Source: an uncultured Spirochaetales bacterium (GTDB taxonomy: Bacteria > Spirochaetota > Spirochaetia > Sphaerochaetales > Sphaerochaetaceae). Taken from it: a stretch of DNA of 6,953 nt. Below are positions 1 to 4,944 of this stretch, piece by piece. Made by a program: the position numbers and the translations under genes. Position 1 is the stretch's first letter. The number at the start of each line of letters is the position of its first letter. Where the stretch lies: assembly GCA_934276695.1 (NCBI GenBank), contig CAKQTF010000051.1:1-6953 (forward strand), written 5' to 3'. The notes beneath the pieces are model-generated. The model saw nothing but the letters and a program-made list of their open reading frames with translations, did not search any database and was not told where the DNA came from.

Positions 1-2
1 GG

Positions 3-899
3 ATATGCCTATGCCTATGGATGCTTCAGAACAGCATAACAGCGCATAATAGCTATAGCCTGGTCGGAGGGAAGGCCCGGCAGAGCAGCGGAAGCAGGAA
101 GTGCAGGAGAGGCGTTGTCGCAGCTGCATTCCTTTATATGGCTGCTGTGTTGCTCTTTTCAATTGTGATTCCGTATTTCTCGATAATAACAACATCTCTC
201 ATCAAGCTGAGGGGCTATGGGATAGCGAAGGGGAACTTCACATTCAGCCACTATATTGAGCTGCTTACAGAGAACCGCAAAGGTATAAGCGCACTATGCA
301 ATAGCCTTTTCCTTTCAGTCTCATCTGCAACGATTGCTGCTGTGCTTGGAACTCTGGCCGTGCTTGTGATAAGAAAGTCATCAGGCAGGAGAAAGAAGGC
401 TGTTGAGGCACTCGCGCTTCTTCCTGAGATGCTTCCGTCAATAGTGCTTGTGATAGGCATAATGCTTTTCTGGAATGGCATTTATAAGGTGATTCCTATC
501 TATAATACACGTTATATCCTTGTACTTGCATATGTTGCCCTGTTCCTTCCTTATACTGTCCAGTATGTCACATCATCATTCTCCCAGATCAGCAGCTCGC
601 TTCTTGATGCTGGCAGGGTCTTCGGAGCTTCAAGGGGATATATCCTCAGACGGATCACTCTCCCTCTGATCTCCCGAGGAATCGCAACAGGATGGATGAT
701 GACATTCATAATATCATTCAGAGAGCTTGTCACTGCATCGCTGATTGCACCGCCGAATACGCTTGTGGTATCCACATACATAGTCAGGGAGTTTGAACAG
801 GGAAGCGTATCACTTGGAATGGCAATGGCTGTAATTTGCGTGATCTTCACGACTTCCATTCTCCTCGTGATGAATACAATCACAGCAGATAGAAAATGA
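3..899 (+). CDS. ABC transporter permease, C-terminal half of a two-domain iron(III)/thiamine-type subunit (5' partial)
   Basis: This is an inner-membrane subunit of a binding-protein-dependent importer, of the type that carries ferric iron or thiamine (FbpB/ThiP-like). The frame is open to the left edge and the ATG at 21 has no Shine-Dalgarno, so the true start is upstream. The first residues (hydrophobic end, polar linker, then GGK) resemble the junction between the two halves of a fused permease. Counting from the ATG at 21, hydrophobic segments lie near residues 33-56, 94-118, 133-150, 163-182, 222-243 and 264-286, enough for one six-helix half. The EAA loop that docks on the ATPase is recognisable from residue 194 (LLDAGRVFGAS, then ITLPL). 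The motif FRELVTASLIAPPN resembles iron-type permeases. Substrate is inferred from family resemblance only. The gene converges on the cupin/CMD operon, with about 109 bases between the stops. Confidence 0.85.
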   Translation: MCLCLWMLQNSITAHNSYSLVGGKARQSSGSRKCRRGVVAAAFLYMAAVLLFSIVIPYFSIITTSLIKLRGYGIAKGNFTFSHYIELLTENRKGISALCNSLFLSVSSATIAAVLGTLAVLVIRKSSGRRKKAVEALALLPEMLPSIVLVIGIMLFWNGIYKVIPIYNTRYILVLAYVALFLPYTVQYVTSSFSQISSSLLDAGRVFGASRGYILRRITLPLISRGIATGWMMTFIISFRELVTASLIAPPNTLVVSTYIVREFEQGSVSLGMAMAVICVIFTTSILLVMNTITADRK

Positions 900-974
900 T
901 AGATGCAGATCTTATATGTGTCATAGCAATATCATGAACAGGAGAGGCCCTTAGAAGCCTATTTCATAAGAGAA

Positions 975-1001
975 CAGCCTGGATGCGTAGCACCCAGACT
1001 G
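975..1001 (-). terminator. Hairpin terminator of the cupin-CMD operon
   Basis: Two 12-base arms (975-986 and 990-1001) enclose a 3-base loop. Read on the minus strand, all 12 positions pair, two of them as G.U wobbles. The transcript then runs into a modest pyrimidine stretch (TTCTCTT). Read on the plus strand, the same two positions become A.C mismatches, so the fold favours the minus-strand operon ending at 1009. The plus strand also runs into TATCTTATT, so it may weakly stop the permease transcript as well. The T-run is imperfect. Confidence 0.55.
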
Positions 1002-1008
1002 TATCTTA

Positions 1009-1329
1009 TTATTCAGCATAGACTTCCTTTGCCATTCTGAATGCTGCCCATGCCTTTGGCCAGCCTGCATAGAATGCCGCATGTGTCAGGATCTCTGCCA
1101 TTTCCTCTTTTGTGACTCCGTTTTTCTTTGCAGCTTCCAGATGATATCTGAATGAGCTGTCAGTGAGTCCCTGTGCCATAAGCGCTGTAACTGTTACGAT
1201 GCTTCGGTCCCTGAGCGGGAGCTTATCCTCCCTGCTCCATACTTCTCCGAATAACACATCATCATTCAGGTGCGCGAATTCCGGTGCGAAGCTTCCAAGT
1301 GCATCGCGTCCTGCTGTCTGCTTTGCCAT
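1009..1329 (-). CDS. Carboxymuconolactone decarboxylase (CMD)/AhpD-like family protein
   Basis: A small 106-residue all-helical protein of the CMD family (COG0599 type), typical in length for stand-alone members. The start is ATG at 1329 because AAAGGAG sits six bases upstream; the longer open frame to 1449 only runs through the cupin gene. Family features visible are the N-terminal 'LGSFAPEFAHLNDDVLFGEVW' type segment (residues 11-31), a LPLRDRSIVTVTALMAQG helix (37-54), H63 in FRYHLEAAKKNGV, and the ending EEMAEILTHAAFYAGWPKAW (75-94, with H83). There is no CxxC, so it is not an AhpD-type thiol peroxidase reductant. The actual substrate is unknown; a role in handling reactive carbonyl or quinone-like compounds is inferred from the neighbouring AdhR-type regulator, whose B. 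subtilis counterpart controls the CMD gene yraC. It lies ten bases after the cupin stop, and its ribosome site overlaps that stop (TAAAGGAG), suggesting translational coupling. Confidence 0.9.
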   Translation of the reverse strand: MAKQTAGRDALGSFAPEFAHLNDDVLFGEVWSREDKLPLRDRSIVTVTALMAQGLTDSSFRYHLEAAKKNGVTKEEMAEILTHAAFYAGWPKAWAAFRMAKEVYAE

Positions 1330-1339
1330 ATTGTCTCCT

Positions 1340-1735
1340 TTACCTGAGCTTTCCGTATTCTTCATCAGATACAGGCTCCAGCCATTCATTCGATGCTCCA
1401 GGCACTTCAACAGCAATATGCGCAAACCAGCTATCCTTTGCTGCTCCATGCCAGTGCTTTACCTCTGGAGCTATATTCACAACATCTCCTGGATGCAGTT
1501 CCTGTGGCTCTTTGCCCCATTCCTGATAGTATCCTCTTCCAGCGGTGCAGAGAAGGATCTGCCCTCCGTTATGGTGGATATGCCAGTTGTTGCGGCACCC
1601 AGGCTCAAATGTTACATTAGCTATCTTGACCTGCTCTCTGGAGAGCATGCTCAGATAGCTCTGTCCGATGAAATACTCTGCAAAAGCCTCATTCTTCTCT
1701 CCTAAAGGGAAAATGCTTGGATTATCCTTATCCAT
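1340..1735 (-). CDS. Cupin domain protein, first gene of the MerR-controlled operon
   Basis: A 131-residue single-domain cupin, probably a cytosolic metal-binding beta-barrel; no signal peptide is visible. The start at 1735 is preceded by TGGAGG eight bases upstream. Cupin motif 1 appears at residues 46-68 (GC..NWHIHH.GGQILLCTAGRG): H52 and H54 are in ligand positions, and Q59 stands where many cupins have Glu. Motif 2 is GDVVNIAPEVKHWHG (83-97) with H94, followed by H96. This pattern (HIHH...GQ...G.G and P..KHWHG) is what stand-alone cupins encoded beside CMD proteins look like. The reaction is not known; isomerase, dioxygenase or decarboxylase-helper roles are all possible. It is co-transcribed with the CMD gene and reads away from the MerR regulator through a MerR-type promoter at 1766-1796. 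Confidence 0.9.
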   Translation of the reverse strand: MDKDNPSIFPLGEKNEAFAEYFIGQSYLSMLSREQVKIANVTFEPGCRNNWHIHHNGGQILLCTAGRGYYQEWGKEPQELHPGDVVNIAPEVKHWHGAAKDSWFAHIAVEVPGASNEWLEPVSDEEYGKLR

Positions 1736-1765
1736 CTAGTTGCCTCCATATTTGACCTATTGAAG

Positions 1766-1796
1766 AAAATACAACTTAAAGCTAACTTTAAATCAA
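1766..1796 (-). promoter_or_regulatory. MerR-type promoter of the cupin-CMD operon (19-bp spacer)
   Basis: Read on the minus strand, a -35 box TTGATT (1796-1791) and a -10 box TATTTT (1771-1766) are separated by 19 bases (1772-1790). An over-long 19-20-bp spacer with a dyad inside it is the hallmark of promoters that MerR proteins activate by untwisting DNA. Predicted transcription starts near 1758, about 24 bases before the cupin ATG, leaving room for its GGAGG. The boxes were picked by eye. Confidence 0.6.
1775..1792. promoter_or_regulatory. MerR/AdhR-like operator, 7-4-7 inverted repeat
   Basis: CTTAAAG-CTAA-CTTTAAA: the two 7-base arms match in six positions around a 4-base centre. From memory, this is almost the CTTAAAG-N4-CTTTAAG operator described for the AdhR branch of MerR regulators. 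It lies essentially centred in the 19-bp spacer of the operon promoter and 25 bases upstream of the merR-like start codon, so it could serve both activation and self-control. Confidence 0.7.
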
Positions 1797-1816
1797 GAGG
1801 CAAGGAGGTATTCGAT

Positions 1817-2278
1817 ATGGCAGATTACACAATAGGGGAAGCAGCAGGAAAGCTTGGCATAGCGCCATCAGCCCTGCGCTATTATGATAAGGAAGGGCTT
1901 CTGCCTTTCGTTGAGCGCTCTGCAGGAGGGATCCGCATCTTCAGGAAGTCTGATCTCGAGTGGCTTTCTATAATCGAATGCCTTAAGAAGACAGGGATGC
2001 CGATTAAGGAGATCCGGAAGTTCATTGATCTCTGTATCGAAGGTGATTCGACGATAAAGGAGAGAAAGGAGCTTATCGAGAAGCGCAGGGAGGCTGTCAG
2101 CCTTCAGATAAGGCAGCTCGAAGAGACACTCTCAGTCCTTGATTATAAGAAGTGGTATTATGAGACGGCAGAGAAGGCCGGGACATGCAGCATTCACAAT
2201 AATATGGAAGAGGAAGATATACCTCCAGAGCTCCGTGATGCATGGAAAAGGCTCAAAGGCTTGCATAGTATGAAATAA
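1817..2278 (+). CDS. MerR-family transcriptional regulator, AdhR/NmlR-like
   Basis: A 153-residue DNA-binding activator. The ATG at 1817 is chosen because AGGAGG lies seven bases upstream and the protein then begins directly with the MerR helix-turn-helix (YTIGEAAGKLGIAPSALRYYD, residues 4-24); the in-frame TTG at 1760 would place the operator inside the gene. The wing is residues 26-49 (EGLLPF...GGIRIF...DLEWL). A long dimerisation helix follows (about 78-118, rich in K/R/E). C55 in IIECLKKTGMP aligns with the single reactive cysteine of B. subtilis AdhR (C52), which senses aldehydes and electrophiles; C73 and a C-terminal cysteine in GTCSIHN are extra. The ending YYETAEKAGT is common in this MerR branch. 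It is divergent from the cupin-CMD operon, with the shared operator at 1775-1792. Target and class are well supported; the inducer is inferred. Confidence 0.93.
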   Translation: MADYTIGEAAGKLGIAPSALRYYDKEGLLPFVERSAGGIRIFRKSDLEWLSIIECLKKTGMPIKEIRKFIDLCIEGDSTIKERKELIEKRREAVSLQIRQLEETLSVLDYKKWYYETAEKAGTCSIHNNMEEEDIPPELRDAWKRLKGLHSMK

Positions 2279-2315
2279 CAGAGCATCACAGTTTATTTAA
2301 TCAGTGGTTTTCTGC

Positions 2316-2321
2316 TATAAT
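2316..2321 (+). promoter_or_regulatory. -10 box of tRNA-Ala
   Basis: A perfect TATAAT lies ten bases before the first base of the tRNA. A weak -35 candidate (TTATTT, 2293-2298) is at 17-bp spacing. Placement right after the regulator's stop suggests the tRNA has its own promoter. Confidence 0.6.
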
Positions 2322-2331
2322 CATATATATC

Positions 2332-2405
2332 GGGGCTGTAGCTCATCTGGCTAGAGCGTTTGAATGGCATTCAAAAGGCAGTGGGTTCAAGTCCCATCAG
2401 CTCCA
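2332..2405 (+). tRNA. tRNA-Ala(GGC)
   Basis: A complete 74-base cloverleaf. The acceptor arms GGGGCTG and CAGCTCC pair fully and contain the G3.U70 wobble that identifies alanine tRNAs. The D stem is GCTC/GAGC with GG in the loop; the anticodon stem is TTTGA/TCAAA with loop ATGGCAT, giving anticodon GGC at 2366-2368; the T arm is GTGGG/CCCAT with loop TTCAAGT. The A32-U38 loop pair seen here is typical of tRNA-Ala(GGC). The discriminator is A2405. CCA is not encoded beyond it, so it must be added by the CCA enzyme. No clear terminator follows; the remnant of eda converges on it 21 bases later. Confidence 0.97.
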
Positions 2406-2426
2406 TCAGTGCTGTGATATGGGGTC

Positions 2427-2648
2427 TTATCTATTTTCAGCCAGCTTTGCATATTCCATGGCTATCTCTGTGATCTCACTGAATCTCTTTTCTGAAATCA
2501 GGTCATTTCTCACTAGATTTGAGCTGATGCCGCATGAGCAGAAGCCTGCATCAAGGTAATCCGCAGCATTATTTATTCCAATGCCTCCAACTGCCATTAT
2601 GGGGATATGATTCATAGGTCCTCTTATCAATCTGAAGTACTCTAATGA
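2427..2648 (-). pseudogene. eda: KDPG/KHG aldolase (eda), C-terminal fragment
   Basis: About 73 residues match the end of 2-keto-3-deoxy-6-phosphogluconate aldolase, the Entner-Doudoroff enzyme that splits KDPG into pyruvate and glyceraldehyde-3-phosphate. The visible pieces are LEYFRLIRGP, then HIPIMAVGGIGINNAADYL (the 'P-x-GG' phosphate-binding strand and following helix), DAGFCSCGISSNLV, and a final helix to AENR. The full protein is about 205-220 residues, so roughly the first two thirds, including the catalytic Glu and Schiff-base Lys, are absent. The frame stays open to 2690, but the residues upstream of about 2648 no longer look like the family, and there is no Shine-Dalgarno at any start. 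It cannot be an active aldolase. It lies between tRNA-Ala and an AT-rich stretch, suggesting loss of the 5' part by insertion or deletion. Confidence 0.8.
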
Positions 2649-2652
2649 AGTA

Positions 2653-2664
2653 TTCCTGCAGGAA
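2653..2664. repeat. 12-bp perfect palindrome at the eda truncation point
   Basis: TTCCTGCAGGAA is identical to its own reverse complement. It lies within about ten bases of the point where similarity to KDPG aldolase stops. It may mark a rearrangement junction, or may be chance. Confidence 0.5.
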
Positions 2665-2719
2665 ACTCTCAGATTTTCGTGTATACCTAATCAGGGAATC
2701 ATCAATTTCGATCATAAAT

Positions 2720-2753
2720 ATAAAAGTTGCGTCATTTCTGTCGTAACTTTTAT
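2720..2753. repeat. Inverted repeat, 12-bp stem with 10-base loop
   Basis: The arms are ATAAAAGTTGCG (2720-2731) and CGTAACTTTTAT (2742-2753); all pair, one as G.T. The A-rich outer left arm and T-rich outer right arm make it look like a bidirectional hairpin terminator, but the stem is AT-rich and no gene ends nearby on the plus strand except tRNA-Ala about 315 bases upstream. An operator or a mobile-element end are alternatives. Confidence 0.5.
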
Positions 2754-2955
2754 GTGTATTATAGATATATTGTTATATGTAAAAGAATCATATCATTTAT
2801 TTAAACCAGATACCCGTTTAGGTGGACTATTATATCAGATAGTGAATAATTCATTGTGTCATTGAGCATTATAAGACAGTTCTCTGCATTCCTATCAGAG
2901 GTTTCCCATCTTCTCTAAGGTGCATTCTATGCTATACTTGCAGAAGGAGATTCTG

Positions 2956-4638
2956 ATGGATAGAAAACTGCTTCCTGTCGGGTATGATGCATTTGACGAA
3001 GTCATTGAAAATAATTGCTATTACGTAGACAAGACTTATTTTATTGCTGCATTAATGGATAATCTCGGGAAGGTAAACCTATTCACTCGGCCTCGCAGGT
3101 TCGGTAAATCCCTCAGCATGAGCATGCTGCAGTGCTTCTTTGAGGTTGGCAGAAATAGATCTCTCTTTGATGGCTTAAGGATATCTGACTGCAGAGCATT
3201 CTGCGAAGAGCATCAGAATCAGTATCCAGTAATATCGATTTCATTAAAGGATACTGATGGTAAGGATTTCACTGAAGCAGTAGAGAATCTGAAGGATATT
3301 ATTGCCGTTGAGGCAAATAGACTCAGTTTAGTCCTTGCTGAAAGCCTCAGACTTGATGAAGAAGACAAGGAGATGCTTAAAACCTTACGGAAAGGGAATA
3401 AGATGACGGATGCTGATCTTAGGAGATCTATCTTCAACCTTTCATGGATTCTCACAAAGCATTACGGCAGAAAGGTGATTATCCTGATTGATGAGTATGA
3501 TGTCCCGCTTCAGAAGGCATACCTTGGTGGATATTACAGCGACATGGTAAAGCTTCTTGGTACAATGCTGTCTTCTGCCTTGAAAAGCAATTCCAATCTG
3601 GAATTTGCTGTTCTTACCGGATGTCTTAGGGTAGCTCATGAAAGCATATTTACCGGCTTGAATAACATATCTGTCCATACGATTACTGATGATTCCTTTG
3701 ATGAGTATTTCGGCTTTACTGATAGTGAGGTCAGAGCCATCCTGGAATACTATGGTGCATCGGGGAAATACTGTGAGGTGAAAGAGTGGTATGATGGCTA
3801 CAGATTCGGAGGCGAGGATGTCTACTGTCCATGGGACGTAGTCAACTTTGCGGCAAGAATCAGAGTAAACAGCGCATCCATACCTGAAAGCTTCTGGATT
3901 AATTCAAGTGGCAATGATATAGTCCGCAGGCTGATTGATAAGGCTGATGAGAATGCCAGGACTGATATTGAGACTCTTGTAAATGGTGGTACTATAGATA
4001 AGAGAGTACGGGAAGAGCTTACATATATCGAACTGGATAGCAGGTTTGATAATATCTGGAGTGTCCTGTTTTCTACAGGATATCTTACTTTCACAGCGAG
4101 AAAAGATAAGGTTTATACTCTCCGTATTCCAAACAGGGAGGTTCTGGGAATCTTTGAGGATACAATCATGGAATGGTTTGATGCCAGCATCCATGGAAAG
4201 GGAAAAGCTTTCTCGGAAGCTTTGATGGAAGGAGATGCAACTGGGGCCCGGCGTATCCTCATGGAGCTGCTCTCTTCAGCAATCAGCATCCGTGATACAG
4301 CATCAAAGGCTCCAAAGGAGAATTTCTATCACGGCCTTTTATTGGGGCTTCTAGGTGCTGATGGAACCCTGAGTGTTAAATCCAATGCTGAAGCTGGTGC
4401 TGGATATGCAGATATCATCATTCAGAATGAGACAAGGGATAAAGGAGCCATTATTGAGGTAAAGTATTCTGATCGGATTAATGATCTAGAGAAGGACACA
4501 GAGAAGGCTATCTGCCAGATTGATGATAAAGGCTATGGCCAGTATCTTGAAGAGAATGGTATTCATAGCTACATGAGGATCGGCATTGCATTCTGCAGAA
4601 AGCAGTGCTCAGTAAGAGTATCAGGTAATCAGTCTTAG
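2956..4638 (+). CDS. AAA-ATPase-like / PD-(D/E)XK nuclease-like protein (DUF1703 type)
   Basis: A 560-residue cytosolic protein with no signal or membrane segment. ATG 2956 is chosen over the ATG at 2920 because AAGGAG lies seven bases upstream and family members begin with similar short N-termini (LPVGYDAFDEV). The N-terminal ATPase-like part (PF09820 type) shows the YVDKT motif (23-27), a Walker A-like RPRRFGKS (45-52), Walker B ILIDEYD (176-182), and a TGCLRVAHESIFTGLNN block from 221, followed by FGFTDSEV, EWYDGYRFGG and PWDVVNF. The C-terminal part (PF08011 type, about 455-555) has PD-(D/E)XK-like residues E479 in NAEAGAG, D486 in ADIII, E501 and K503 in EVKYS, then a CQIDDKGYGQYL helix. 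Both halves look intact. The family occurs in many copies in gut bacteria, and no member's biological role is firmly settled as far as I know; defence, DNA processing or selfish-element roles are guesses. It stands alone between two tRNA genes. Confidence 0.92.
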   Translation: MDRKLLPVGYDAFDEVIENNCYYVDKTYFIAALMDNLGKVNLFTRPRRFGKSLSMSMLQCFFEVGRNRSLFDGLRISDCRAFCEEHQNQYPVISISLKDTDGKDFTEAVENLKDIIAVEANRLSLVLAESLRLDEEDKEMLKTLRKGNKMTDADLRRSIFNLSWILTKHYGRKVIILIDEYDVPLQKAYLGGYYSDMVKLLGTMLSSALKSNSNLEFAVLTGCLRVAHESIFTGLNNISVHTITDDSFDEYFGFTDSEVRAILEYYGASGKYCEVKEWYDGYRFGGEDVYCPWDVVNFAARIRVNSASIPESFWINSSGNDIVRRLIDKADENARTDIETLVNGGTIDKRVREELTYIELDSRFDNIWSVLFSTGYLTFTARKDKVYTLRIPNREVLGIFEDTIMEWFDASIHGKGKAFSEALMEGDATGARRILMELLSSAISIRDTASKAPKENFYHGLLLGLLGADGTLSVKSNAEAGAGYADIIIQNETRDKGAIIEVKYSDRINDLEKDTEKAICQIDDKGYGQYLEENGIHSYMRIGIAFCRKQCSVRVSGNQS

Positions 4639-4704
4639 TTATGATTCATTGCTAAACACTGTCTGCAGATAGGCTGCTTATCAGCAATTATGTCGGTTTT
4701 TCTG

Positions 4705-4734
4705 AATAAAAAACTCTCCGATCATCTCAGAGAG
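4705..4734 (-). terminator. Rho-independent terminator of tRNA-Arg
   Basis: On the minus strand, arm CTCTCTGA (4734-4727), loop GATGA, and arm TCGGAGAG (4721-4714) form an 8-bp stem with one wobble, directly followed by six Ts (4713-4708) and ATT. It starts seven bases past the tRNA end. On the plus strand the hairpin is preceded by As and not followed by Ts, so it serves the tRNA rather than the DUF1703 gene. Confidence 0.88.
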
Positions 4735-4740
4735 CCTTAG

Positions 4741-4814
4741 CGAGACTAAATGGATTCGAACCATCGACCCTCAGTTCCGCAAACTGATGCTCTATCCAGC
4801 TGAGCTATAGTCTC
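4741..4814 (-). tRNA. tRNA-Arg(GCG)
   Basis: A complete 74-base cloverleaf on the minus strand. The acceptor GAGACTA/TAGTCTC is perfect, with discriminator G at 4741. The D arm is GCTC/GAGC, with loop AGCTGGATA supplying A20, an arginine identity base. The anticodon stem TCAGT/ACTGA is perfect, with loop TTGCGGA, giving anticodon GCG (plus-strand 4778-4780), with C35 as expected for arginine. The T arm GATGG/CCATT carries TTCGAAT. CCA is not encoded. Most bacteria read CGU/CGC with tRNA-Arg(ACG) modified to inosine; a GCG anticodon is uncommon. A possible promoter reads TTGTTT (4865-4860) - 17 bases - CAGAAT (4842-4837). Confidence 0.95.
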
Positions 4815-4836
4815 ATTGCAATCAACTGCATTCTGT

Positions 4837-4865
4837 ATTCTGCACTACTTTATGGAATTAAACAA
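4837..4865 (-). promoter_or_regulatory. Candidate promoter of tRNA-Arg
   Basis: On the minus strand, TTGTTT and CAGAAT (four of six consensus bases each) are spaced by 17 bases and end 22 bases before the tRNA. This implies a short 5' leader removed by RNase P. The boxes were matched by eye and are only moderately good. Confidence 0.3.
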
Positions 4866-4895
4866 GATGGTAAGTCATTAAAATCAATGTTTTCC

Positions 4896-4923
4896 TTGCT
4901 ATTCAAATAAGTTGCTTTAGACT
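4896..4923 (+). promoter_or_regulatory. Candidate promoter of the AGE-family epimerase gene
   Basis: TTGCTA and TAGACT lie 16 bases apart, each with four of six consensus bases, and end 21 bases before the ATG at 4945. The gene is divergent from tRNA-Arg, so it needs a promoter in this 130-base gap; no better pair was found. No clear operator or riboswitch fold is visible. Confidence 0.25.
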
Positions 4924-4944
4924 TTTCATAACTAGGAGGCTTGC

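Larger units (their letters stand above)
2649..2955. other. Gene-free AT-rich stretch between the eda remnant and the DUF1703 gene
   Basis: About 300 bases without a credible gene on either strand. It holds a 12-bp perfect palindrome at 2653-2664, a long inverted repeat at 2720-2753, and a run of A/T-rich sequence (about 2700-2860) clearly poorer in G+C than the surrounding genes. A shorter dyad ACTAT...ATAGT sits at 2826-2843. No convincing promoter for the downstream gene could be fixed. The extended -10-like TGCTATACT at 2930-2938 is too close to the ribosome site to be the start signal. Confidence 0.6.

Noticed and set aside
5..16. Tandem ATGCCT-ATGCCT repeat at the left edge
   Set aside because: Only two units, in frame as C-L-C-L within the permease helix end; ordinary coding sequence.
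1163..1705. 180-residue open frame on the plus strand antisense to the cupin and CMD genes
   Set aside because: It has no ribosome site and no family resemblance, with Ser/Leu-rich composition typical of antisense frames; the minus-strand genes have strong motifs and ribosome sites.
1760..1816. Upstream TTG start extending the MerR protein by 19 residues
   Set aside because: It has no Shine-Dalgarno, would include the operator inside the gene, and adds residues before the usual MerR N-terminus; ATG 1817 has AGGAGG.
2228..2243. 16-base exact match GAGCTCCGTGATGCAT also at 5488-5503
   Set aside because: Both copies encode ELRDA in frame in unrelated proteins (MerR and AGE). This is shared codon preference, not a repeat element or att site.
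2381..2405. tRNA-Ala 3' end as an attB/attL site
   Set aside because: No second copy of the tRNA 3' end is seen elsewhere in the window and no integrase gene is present, so tRNA-directed integration cannot be shown here.
2720..2753. dif/XerCD recombination site
   Set aside because: The spacing (12-bp arms, 10-base centre) and arm sequence do not fit the 11-6-11 dif layout.
2930..2938. Extended -10-like TGCTATACT ahead of the DUF1703 gene
   Set aside because: Transcription would start inside or after the AAGGAG at 2944-2949 and remove the ribosome site; there is also no -35 box.
3442..4194. Several minus-strand frames of 78-96 residues inside the DUF1703 gene
   Set aside because: They are shadows of a gene with clear ATPase and nuclease motifs; none has a ribosome site or recognisable domain.
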